7,227 nucleotides of DNA. It comes from JACOYH01 sp964469735 (GTDB lineage: Bacteria; Patescibacteriota; Minisyncoccia; Minisyncoccales; MHMH01). Location of the stretch: the NCBI GenBank assembly GCA_964469735.1, contig CAYXYS010000031.1, positions 1-7,227 on the forward strand, in the 5' to 3' direction. This document shows positions 1-4,675 of this stretch, in pieces. Below the pieces are notes generated by a model, which saw only the letters and a list, made by a program, of their open reading frames with translations, was not told the origin of the DNA and did not search any database. The first letter of the stretch is position 1, and each line of letters starts with the position of its first letter. The position numbers and the translations under genes were made by a program.

Positions 1-285
1 CGCGACGGCACCAGAGCCACCTTTCAGCCCGCTAAAATGTCGGCCGTCGAGCTCCAAGAAAGCGTGTTCAAAGGCATGAAGAGATTCTATTCGCTGAAAA
101 ACCGCCTCTTGGCAACTTTTAAGGGAATAGCCGGCGTAGCCAGGGATTATGCCTTGGATATTTCCGAAACTAAAGAGCTCTGGAGGGAAAACTTCAAGGA
201 AACCGCGGTTAAGTGGTATGGACGAAAAATCGTTAAAAGCATAGAAAAGAGAACCAAGGAGTACTTAAATAAACTGAAGATATAA
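1..285 (+). CDS. C-terminal part of a probable B12-binding-type radical SAM protein (5' end outside window)
   Basis: The reading frame is open from base 1 and ends at TAA (283-285), leaving 94 residues. An ATG lies at 37, but the upstream codons (RDGTRATFQPAK) continue the same protein-like sequence, so this is the tail of a longer gene rather than an 82-residue protein. The pattern of a short DG turn, a P-K-M segment, then ELQ, a small helix and FYS (FQPAKMSAVELQESVF, then KRFYSLKNRLL), followed by a basic helix with YGRK and a C-terminal YLNKL, resembles what I know of the C-terminal region of large radical SAM enzymes that carry an N-terminal cobalamin-binding domain. The CxxxCxxC cluster motif and any B12 domain would lie upstream, so neither substrate nor reaction can be named. 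A strong terminator follows directly, so this is the last gene of its transcript. The family call is recollection of a motif pattern and is moderate at best. Confidence 0.5.
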   Translation, partial: RDGTRATFQPAKMSAVELQESVFKGMKRFYSLKNRLLATFKGIAGVARDYALDISETKELWRENFKETAVKWYGRKIVKSIEKRTKEYLNKLKI

Positions 286-292
286 AGAATGA

Positions 293-328
293 GGCGCGAG
301 GAAAACCCCTTGCGCCTTTTTGTTTTTT
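293..328 (+). terminator. Intrinsic terminator after the radical SAM gene
   Basis: A 9-bp stem, GGCGCGAGG (293-301) with CCTTGCGCC (308-316), contains one G-U pair and a 6-base loop. A T-rich tract (317-328, TTTTTGTTTTTT) follows. It starts 7 bases after the TAA of the partial gene and separates it from rpsT. Confidence 0.88.
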
Positions 329-329
329 C

Positions 330-338
330 TGGTAAATT
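330..338 (+). promoter_or_regulatory. Candidate extended -10 promoter for rpsT
   Basis: TGG-TAAATT (330-338) fits the extended -10 pattern TGn-TAnnnT, with 4 of 6 bases in the hexamer. Counting from its last base as -7 puts the transcript start near 345, only about 3 bases before the rpsT ATG at 348. There is no SD, and the mRNA would be nearly leaderless. A TTGCGC at the right distance upstream (310-315) lies inside the terminator stem and is weak support. Confidence 0.4.
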
Positions 339-347
339 GTACTTGTT

Positions 348-614
348 ATGGCAATTACCAAATCCGCAAAAAAAGCTCACCGGCAGAGCGTTAAAAGAGC
401 TGAAAGGAACTTAAGCTATAAAAAAAGAATAAAAGACCTCATTAAAGAGATACGCTCTTTAGCTGACCGGAATAAAATAAAAGAAGCTAAAAAGCTTCTC
501 CCCCAGCTGTACAAAACCTTAGATAAGGTTGCCAAGGCCGGCTATATCAAGAAAGGCAACGCCGACAGAAGGAAGTCCAGACTCACCAAGATGCTGGACA
601 AAAAGGAGCGCTAA
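348..614 (+). CDS. rpsT: Small ribosomal subunit protein S20 (bS20)
   Basis: An 88-residue, very basic, almost entirely helical protein, the usual length for bacterial S20, which binds 16S rRNA early in 30S assembly. Recognisable features are the N-terminal MAITKSAKKAHRQSVKR, the middle segment rich in Lys/Arg helices, and the C-terminal signature G-x-I-x-K-x-x-A-x-R-x-K-S-R-L (residues about 65-79). In the family the N-terminal basic helix inserts into the 16S rRNA body. The ATG at 348 gives the canonical N-terminus, and no SD precedes it (upstream GTACTTGTT). It appears to be a single-gene transcript between the terminator at 293-328 and the convergent holA. Its TAA (612-614) overlaps the holA stop, so there is no intergenic terminator on its 3' side. 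Identification is secure. Confidence 0.97.
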   Translation: MAITKSAKKAHRQSVKRAERNLSYKKRIKDLIKEIRSLADRNKIKEAKKLLPQLYKTLDKVAKAGYIKKGNADRRKSRLTKMLDKKER

Positions 615-1534
615 ATCTCGGCAATTAACAGGTCTAAAGCGATTCCGGCTTCTAATTTTCCCGTCTTAATGCTGAAATCTGCCCGAAATATTTTCCGGTA
701 GATTTTTTTTAATTCATCCAAACTAAACTGTCCGGCTTGCTGAACGCTTTTTCTGGCCACAAAAGGATGCATTTTCAGCTGGCTTAAAGGCTTTCCCTTC
801 TCCAGTAAATCTTTAATTTCCAGAATGTTGCGAAACTGATAGTTTATCATTGAAAGAAGATATAAGGGATTATCTCCTTTTTCCAAATGCTTGTGAATCA
901 ATTCGAAGGCCCGTCCTTTGTCTCTTTGGGCAATAGCGTCAATTGTCCTAAAAATATCCGTTTCTATTTTCGGCTTCACTAAAAGATCAATATCTTCGCT
1001 CTCCACAGCCCCTCCCTTCTTGTAGGCCGCCATTTTTATTATCTCGTTTGAAAGCCGCCAAAGATCGTTGCCCGTATGGACAATTAGTTTTTCTATAACC
1101 CGGGGAGCGGCCTTCAATCCGTAGCCGTCCATCTCTTTTTGCACCCAATTCCTCAATTTTACTCCGGTTAAAGGAGAAAATTCTTGGATTTTAGCATTGG
1201 CTTTTAAAAATTTAACCAGGGGATCTTTGGCTGGGAACTCTTTTTCTTCGGTGAAAATTATCACGTCGTCTGAATCCGAAAACTTTTTTCCTTCATTTAA
1301 AAAAGAATTCTTAAAATCCTGATTCAAAAAAACGTTTTTCAATACCGCCAGCTTCTTTTCTTTAAACATCGGTGTCTGACGGAACTCTTCCTTAAAAGCC
1401 TGATAGCTTAATTTTTCCCCTTCGAATGATTTAAAATTAAAACCGCTAGAATTTTTCTTCCGGTAATTTTCAATAATCTCGCTTAGCTTTTTTTTCAGCC
1501 TATAGCTGTCTTCTCCATACAAAAAAATAATCAT
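611..1534 (-). CDS. holA: DNA polymerase III delta subunit (clamp-loader wrench)
   Basis: A 307-residue delta-subunit protein of the DnaX clamp-loader complex, which opens the beta sliding clamp so it can be placed on primed DNA. The N-terminus MIIFLYGEDSYRLKKKL (residues 1-17) is the typical family start. The segment DLWRLSNEIIKMAAY (about 157-171) matches the conserved D-L-W-x-L-x-N-E-x-x-K-M/L stretch ending the AAA-like part. The C-terminal collar domain is marked by NPLYLLSMINYQFRNIL (about 222-238) and MHPFVARK (about 255-262). A longer frame from a GTG at 1546 exists, but the ATG at 1532-1534 gives the canonical start and overlaps the fpg TGA as ATGA, which implies translational coupling. 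No SD is visible. It is the last gene of the exonuclease-fpg-holA run and ends with TAG (611-613), overlapping the rpsT stop. It is somewhat shorter than the roughly 340 residues of E. coli HolA. Confidence 0.92.
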   Translation of the reverse strand: MIIFLYGEDSYRLKKKLSEIIENYRKKNSSGFNFKSFEGEKLSYQAFKEEFRQTPMFKEKKLAVLKNVFLNQDFKNSFLNEGKKFSDSDDVIIFTEEKEFPAKDPLVKFLKANAKIQEFSPLTGVKLRNWVQKEMDGYGLKAAPRVIEKLIVHTGNDLWRLSNEIIKMAAYKKGGAVESEDIDLLVKPKIETDIFRTIDAIAQRDKGRAFELIHKHLEKGDNPLYLLSMINYQFRNILEIKDLLEKGKPLSQLKMHPFVARKSVQQAGQFSLDELKKIYRKIFRADFSIKTGKLEAGIALDLLIAEI

Positions 1535-2403
1535 AGTTTTTGGCACTTAGGGCAAAAGTGGGCGCTCCTGCCGCCAACCTTGATTCTTTTAATTTTTCCT
1601 CCGCAGCGGGAGCATTCTTCCCCTTCTCTCTGGTAAACCTTTCTTTCATCGTCATACCCTCCTTTCTCTCCGGAAGGAGTCCGGTAATCGGAAAAAGACT
1701 CTCCTTGAAGCTTGATAGCTAGGGGCAGTATTTTTCGCACGGCTTTATATATCTTTTTAAGCTCGCCTTCTGATAATTCCGAGGTTTTCTTTAATGGATG
1801 GACTTTTGCTTCCCAGAGAATTTCGTCTGAATAAATGTTGCCTATGCCGGCAATAACAAAAGAATCCATCAGTACCTGCTTTATCTTTCTTGTCTGCCCC
1901 TCCAACGCCTTTTTGAATTTAGCAAAGGTAAAATCTTTTTCCAAGGGTTCCGGACCTAAATCCTTCATACCTCCCGACTCTTTTAATTTATCTGAATCCC
2001 AAAGCTCGACTTTGGCAAATTTTCTTAAATCAGACAAAGACATCATTAAACCGTTTTCAAAGGTAAACATTAGATGGATGTAGCTGTTATTTTTATCGGA
2101 CAATGGTCCCGGCGGCGGCTGCCAGTTGCCGTTTTCTTTTTTCCATCTCCCTACCAGAAGATGTCCTGTCATTTTTTGATGGACTAAAAGAGTTTTTCCT
2201 TCCGATAAATCAAATAAAATATTTTTAGCCCTGCGTCTGACATTTAAAATCTTTTTCCCTTTAATTATTTTTTTAAAGTTATTAAAAGACTTGGGCTTCT
2301 TTATTATTTTCTTCCAGTCGGACCAAACATCAAAAAAAGTCCGGCCTTTAACCTTTTTTCTCAAATACCTGACTGTTGTTTCTACTTCTGGTAATTCCGG
2401 CAT
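1531..2403 (-). CDS. mutM: Formamidopyrimidine-DNA glycosylase (Fpg/MutM)
   Basis: Bifunctional base-excision repair glycosylase/AP lyase that removes 8-oxoguanine and formamidopyrimidines. The start MPELPEVET places the catalytic Pro2 and Glu3 correctly, which settles the ATG at 2403 although no SD precedes it. Other landmarks are Lys60 in RAKNILFDL, the QKMTGHLL loop (77-83), SDLRKFAK (124-131, the DNA-intercalating Arg region), LGPEPL (149-154), the helix-two-turn-helix segment with IAGIGNIYSDEILW (184-197, Asn189), and a C-terminal zinc finger with Cys264/Cys267 and Cys284/Cys287 around the GGRSAHF loop (Arg279). All key residues appear intact. At 290 residues it exceeds the usual 270 or so. 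The extra length is mainly a loop at about 88-107 (GNWQPPPGPLSDKNN). It lies 34 bases after the exonuclease gene and overlaps holA by 4 bases, so the three probably form one unit. Confidence 0.97.
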   Translation of the reverse strand: MPELPEVETTVRYLRKKVKGRTFFDVWSDWKKIIKKPKSFNNFKKIIKGKKILNVRRRAKNILFDLSEGKTLLVHQKMTGHLLVGRWKKENGNWQPPPGPLSDKNNSYIHLMFTFENGLMMSLSDLRKFAKVELWDSDKLKESGGMKDLGPEPLEKDFTFAKFKKALEGQTRKIKQVLMDSFVIAGIGNIYSDEILWEAKVHPLKKTSELSEGELKKIYKAVRKILPLAIKLQGESFSDYRTPSGEKGGYDDERKVYQREGEECSRCGGKIKRIKVGGRSAHFCPKCQKL

Positions 2404-2437
2404 ATAAATAATTGGGTAAGACTAAGCCTCTATTAAA

Positions 2438-3307
2438 TTAAGGCAGGCGGTCGATTAAGCTGTAAAATTCCATTTCTCTTAGGGCTTGGGCGGCAGCTTC
2501 CTTGTTATATCCCTTCCAGCGGCAATTTTCGAGAACGAAAGCCAGGGGAACGTCCTTTTTTATTTCAGCCAGCTCCCTGCTGAAAAAAGCTCCTTCCTTG
2601 TTTTCCGCCAGTTTTTCTCTGGTTTTGCCCCTTATTAAAGCAATGTTTTCGTAAATATTTTCCAGAGTTTCGTATTCCAACAGCAGCTCTAGGGCGGTTT
2701 TCTCTCCTATGCCCGGAACGCCGGGGATATTGTCTGAAGCGTCCCCTTTTAAGGCTCGGAGATCTAAAAGCTGCGCCGGCTCCAGCCCCTGGTATTTTTC
2801 CTTAACCATCTCCCTGTCGTAGAGTACGATGTCTTTTACTCCCTTTCTAAGATTGTAAACTTTAGTCTTTTCGTTTACCAACTGCATAGTGTCGGTATCA
2901 CCGCTGAGAATAATAATTTCCAAATTGGGGTCTTCTTCGGGAGCAGACTCGGCAATGGTGCCTATTAGGTCGTCAGCTTCAAAGCCTTCTTTCTCAAAAA
3001 CAGGGACTCCGAAAATTGGCAGAAGCTCTTTTACTCTGGCTATTTGCCTTCCGAGGTCCTCGGGAAGAGGGGGACGCTTGGCTTTGTAATCCTCGTATTT
3101 TTCATGCCTGAAGGTGGGTCCTTTTACGTCAAAGCAAGCAACCGCAAAATCAGGCTTAAATTCCTTTAAAGCCCTAAAAAAAACCAGAAGAAAGCCGTAA
3201 ACAGCTCCCACCACTTCCCCCTTTTCCGTAGTTAATGGGGGAAGGGCGTGATAAGCCCGGTGAATTACAGAGTTGCTGTCTATAATAAGGAGTCTTTTGC
3301 CCTCCAT
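2438..3307 (-). CDS. Stand-alone 5'-3' exonuclease (PolA N-terminal domain type)
   Basis: A 289-residue flap endonuclease/5'-3' exonuclease equivalent to the first domain of DNA polymerase I, which removes RNA primers and displaced 5' flaps. The metal-binding acidic residues are all visible: Asp10 (LIIDSNS), Asp60 (ACFDVKG), Glu110, Asp112 and Asp113 (FEADDLIG), Asp137 and Asp139 (SGDTDT), and Asp189 and Asp192 (GDASDNIPG). The helix-hairpin-helix GVPGIGEKTA (196-205) and the helical-arch residues (HRAYHA, YKAKRPP) are present. The protein stops with TAA just after FYSLIDRLP, where the exonuclease domain of full-length PolA normally ends. The next gene (fpg) starts 34 bases later, so no proofreading or polymerase domain follows. 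This looks like a true stand-alone gene, not a frameshifted polA. A promoter-like sequence lies immediately upstream, with no SD at normal spacing (a GAGG lies 12 bases before the ATG, rather far). It is the first gene of the exonuclease-fpg-holA cluster. Confidence 0.93.
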   Translation of the reverse strand: MEGKRLLIIDSNSVIHRAYHALPPLTTEKGEVVGAVYGFLLVFFRALKEFKPDFAVACFDVKGPTFRHEKYEDYKAKRPPLPEDLGRQIARVKELLPIFGVPVFEKEGFEADDLIGTIAESAPEEDPNLEIIILSGDTDTMQLVNEKTKVYNLRKGVKDIVLYDREMVKEKYQGLEPAQLLDLRALKGDASDNIPGVPGIGEKTALELLLEYETLENIYENIALIRGKTREKLAENKEGAFFSRELAEIKKDVPLAFVLENCRWKGYNKEAAAQALREMEFYSLIDRLP

Positions 3308-3313
3308 GGTGTT

Positions 3314-3342
3314 ATTTTACCTCGCACCATATCTTTACACAA
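3314..3342 (-). promoter_or_regulatory. Candidate leaderless promoter of the 5'-3' exonuclease cluster
   Basis: On the minus strand TTGTGT (3337-3342) and TAAAAT (3314-3319) are separated by exactly 17 bases. The -10 matches the consensus at 5 of 6 positions, the -35 at only 3 of 6. Exactly six bases (3308-3313) separate the -10 from the ATG at 3305-3307, so the expected +1 is the A of the start codon. This would give a leaderless mRNA. Confidence 0.5.
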
Positions 3343-3399
3343 CTCACAAAATTTTTCTTAATTATAAATTTCTGCCAGGTTGACTATAGATATGGTGCG
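3323..3399. repeat. 12-bp perfect inverted repeat flanking the exonuclease promoter region
   Basis: CGCACCATATCT at 3323-3334 and its exact reverse complement AGATATGGTGCG at 3388-3399 are separated by 53 bases. The left arm falls inside the -35/-10 spacer of the candidate exonuclease promoter. The right arm lies just after the terminator of the upstream acyltransferase gene. The span is too wide for a normal RNA hairpin, and paired operator sites for a DNA-looping regulator are one possible reading (inference). There is no sign of a transposase or target-site duplication. Confidence 0.75.
3361..3366 (-). promoter_or_regulatory. Possible second -10 box upstream of the exonuclease gene
   Basis: A perfect TATAAT on the minus strand lies between the arms of the inverted repeat. 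No convincing -35 or TG extension is present. If used, transcription would begin near 3354, giving a leader of about 46 bases that includes the left repeat arm and the GAGG before the start codon. The region is AT-rich, so chance is a fair explanation. Confidence 0.22.
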
Positions 3400-3410
3400 G
3401 GTTTTAGCGC

Positions 3411-3438
3411 AAATAAAAAAGGAGCCGAAGGGCTCCTT
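3411..3438 (-). terminator. Intrinsic terminator after the acyltransferase gene
   Basis: On the minus strand the stem AAGGAGCC (3431-3438) pairs with GGCTCCTT (3419-3426) around a CTTC tetraloop, followed by a T-rich run (3411-3420, TTTTTTATTT). The stem starts inside the TAA stop of the acyltransferase gene (3438-3440). It closes the tsaE-acyltransferase unit and insulates the exonuclease cluster, which then needs its own promoter. Confidence 0.9.
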
Positions 3439-4148
3439 TATGTCTTATCTCCTAACTCCAAAAGCTTGTCTTCCAGATATTCGATTACTCCCTCTTTGGG
3501 AATATCCCTGGAATTTATTCTTTCCTCGGCAACATTAATTTTAACTTGGTTGTAAAGGCGAGGCGCCGTTACTATTCCTTTTTGGCCGGCTCCTTTGGGT
3601 ATAATCCTCTCTCCGCCTTCCGTCCAAACAAAAACAATGTCGAAGTCTGAGTCTTTAAACAGCCTTTTTAAGCCCCGAGGAAATCTGGCTATTTCTTTGC
3701 CTTTCGGAGAAACCTTTGAGCCTCTCTTTTCTTTTGCCGTAAAAGTTCTGCCGGCCTCGGGGAATAGAATCAATATTCCTCCCTTCTTTAAATGGGGAAG
3801 AATTCGCTCTTTAACCGCTTTCAGTTCCTCTCTTTTATTGCCCCGATCAATTGGTATGCAGGCCCTTCGAAAGGGATAGAACCACCATTTATCGTAATAG
3901 TTTCTCTTGTCGGGCGTAGAAAAAGGAATCAACTTCAAGGAAAACAAAAACGCGGGAAATTGCAGAAGCGGCAGCAAAAGCGGCTCGCATAAAGAAGGAT
4001 GGTTGGAAATCACCAGAACCCCTCTGCCCCGCGGATTGAATTTCCCTCTCTTCCATCCTTTCACTAGTATTCTTTCTTTAAAAATCTTTCTTCTTAGCAG
4101 CCAAAAACAAAAACCCAATAACAGCATATTCAGCCAAAGTACTATCAA
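3438..4148 (-). CDS. PlsC-like 1-acyl-sn-glycerol-3-phosphate acyltransferase family protein
   Basis: A 236-residue membrane-associated acyltransferase of the LPLAT/PlsC family, whose members move a fatty acyl chain onto lysophosphatidate or a related lysolipid. Residues 1-20 form a hydrophobic N-terminal segment (IVLWLNMLLLGFCFWLL) followed by basic residues, consistent with an inner-membrane anchor. Motif I is SNHPSLCEP (48-56): His50 is present, but the HX4D aspartate is replaced by Glu55. IPIDRGNKR (98-106) corresponds to motif II. ILILFPEAGRT (125-135) corresponds to motif III (FPEGT/FPEAGR). The start is TTG at 4146-4148: AAGGAGG lies 6 bases upstream (4155-4161), the best SD of the window, and an in-frame ATG at 4125-4127 would remove part of the anchor. 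The gene begins 14 bases after tsaE, with the SD next to the tsaE stop, so coupling is likely. Substrate specificity cannot be told. The Lys-rich 135-160 stretch has no recognised role. Confidence 0.82.
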   Translation of the reverse strand: MIVLWLNMLLLGFCFWLLRRKIFKERILVKGWKRGKFNPRGRGVLVISNHPSLCEPLLLPLLQFPAFLFSLKLIPFSTPDKRNYYDKWWFYPFRRACIPIDRGNKREELKAVKERILPHLKKGGILILFPEAGRTFTAKEKRGSKVSPKGKEIARFPRGLKRLFKDSDFDIVFVWTEGGERIIPKGAGQKGIVTAPRLYNQVKINVAEERINSRDIPKEGVIEYLEDKLLELGDKT

Positions 4149-4154
4149 TATTCC

Positions 4155-4161
4155 CCTCCTT
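4155..4161 (-). promoter_or_regulatory. Strong SD deciding a TTG start
   Basis: AAGGAGG on the minus strand lies 6 bases before the TTG at 4146-4148, ideal spacing. It lies immediately downstream of the tsaE TAA (4163-4165). It is the only convincing SD among the genes in this window and the main reason to accept TTG over the downstream ATG. Confidence 0.8.
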
Positions 4162-4162
4162 T

Positions 4163-4618
4163 TTAATGTGCGAAAACTTTTATCCTTCTCGTATTATTAT
4201 CAATAAATTCAAAATTTAAAAATATGGAATCTTTGGGCAGCAGATTTTTGGTCTTATCGGCCCATTCGGCAGCAATAATGTTCGCAGGATCAGCGGCCAT
4301 CTCTTTAAATCCCAATTCCGCCAAATCCTTAGACCCTCCTATCCGGTAGCAATCGATGTGGTAAAAAAAATCAAAGGGCCCCCTTTTTTTTATTTCAAAT
4401 TTCTTCAGTATCACGAATGTGGGGCTTAAAATCCTTTCTTTTATGCCAAGCCCCCTGGCAAAACCTTGAAGAAAAGTTGTTTTTCCTCCCCCGAGGTCTC
4501 CGATAAGGCCCAAAACCCTGGCCTTGTCGCCTTTTCCGGCTTTAATTACTTCTTTTGCCAGAACCTCTCCCAACTTCTTTGTTTGAAGGGGGCTTCTTGT
4601 TAAATATTCAAGCTTCAT
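4163..4618 (-). CDS. tsaE: tRNA t6A biosynthesis ATPase TsaE (YjeE family)
   Basis: A 151-residue P-loop ATPase that works with TsaB and TsaD in making N6-threonylcarbamoyladenosine at position 37 of ANN-decoding tRNAs. Walker A is GDLGGGKTT (40-48, Lys46 and Thr47). Further family marks are SPTFVILKKF (65-74, switch-like segment), YHIDCYRI (86-93, the H-x-D-x-Y-R signature) and AAEWADK (116-122, the E-W pair). Length is normal for the family. The ATG at 4616-4618 gives the usual start, with no SD upstream. A divergent gene begins 57 bases away. TsaB and TsaD are not in the window. The gene runs into the acyltransferase gene with a 14-base gap, so the two are probably co-transcribed, a common kind of loose housekeeping pairing rather than proof of shared function. 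Confidence 0.95.
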   Translation of the reverse strand: MKLEYLTRSPLQTKKLGEVLAKEVIKAGKGDKARVLGLIGDLGGGKTTFLQGFARGLGIKERILSPTFVILKKFEIKKRGPFDFFYHIDCYRIGGSKDLAELGFKEMAADPANIIAAEWADKTKNLLPKDSIFLNFEFIDNNTRRIKVFAH

Positions 4619-4662
4619 AATAGAATAAAATGATTTGACTTTTCGAATAAGTTAAGTTAATT

Positions 4663-4671
4663 TGATATAAC
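4663..4671 (+). promoter_or_regulatory. Candidate extended -10 promoter of the DHH-pilB pair
   Basis: TGA-TATAAC (4663-4671) is a near-consensus extended -10, with 5 of 6 bases in the hexamer plus the TG. Only 4 bases separate it from the ATG at 4676, so transcription would start at or just inside the start codon and any mRNA would be leaderless. A 7-bp inverted repeat, TAAGTTA (4653-4659) and TAACTTA (4668-4674), overlaps the box and might be an operator, or chance in AT-rich DNA. Confidence 0.45.
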
Positions 4672-4675
4672 TTAC

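Noticed and set aside
37..285. An independent 82-residue protein starting at ATG 37.
   Set aside because: The frame is open to base 1 with protein-like sequence continuing upstream of the ATG, and there is no SD or promoter, so it is the tail of a longer gene.
310..338. TTGCGC, 17 bases, TAAATT as a full -35/-10 promoter for rpsT.
   Set aside because: The -35 lies in the 3' arm of the upstream terminator and matches the consensus only partly. The extended -10 alone is the better explanation and is what I kept.
575..599. GTCCAG/CTGGAC hairpin inside rpsT as a minus-strand terminator for holA.
   Set aside because: The loop is 13 bases, the stem only 6 bp, and the following minus-strand bases (TTCCTTCTG) are not a proper T-run.
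1535..1546. GTG at 1546 as the holA start.
   Set aside because: It adds four residues (MPKT) before the canonical MIIFLYGEDSYRL, has no SD, and the ATG at 1534 forms a typical ATGA overlap with the fpg stop.
2404..2440. A frameshifted polA with the polymerase domain lost by mutation just after the exonuclease domain.
   Set aside because: Only 34 bases separate the exonuclease stop from the fpg start, and no reading frame there or in the following gene resembles a polymerase. The protein ends at a natural domain boundary.
4635..4671. TTGACT (4635-4640) as the -35 of the DHH-like gene promoter.
   Set aside because: It is 25 bases from the TATAAC box, far outside the usual 16-18, so only the extended -10 is called.
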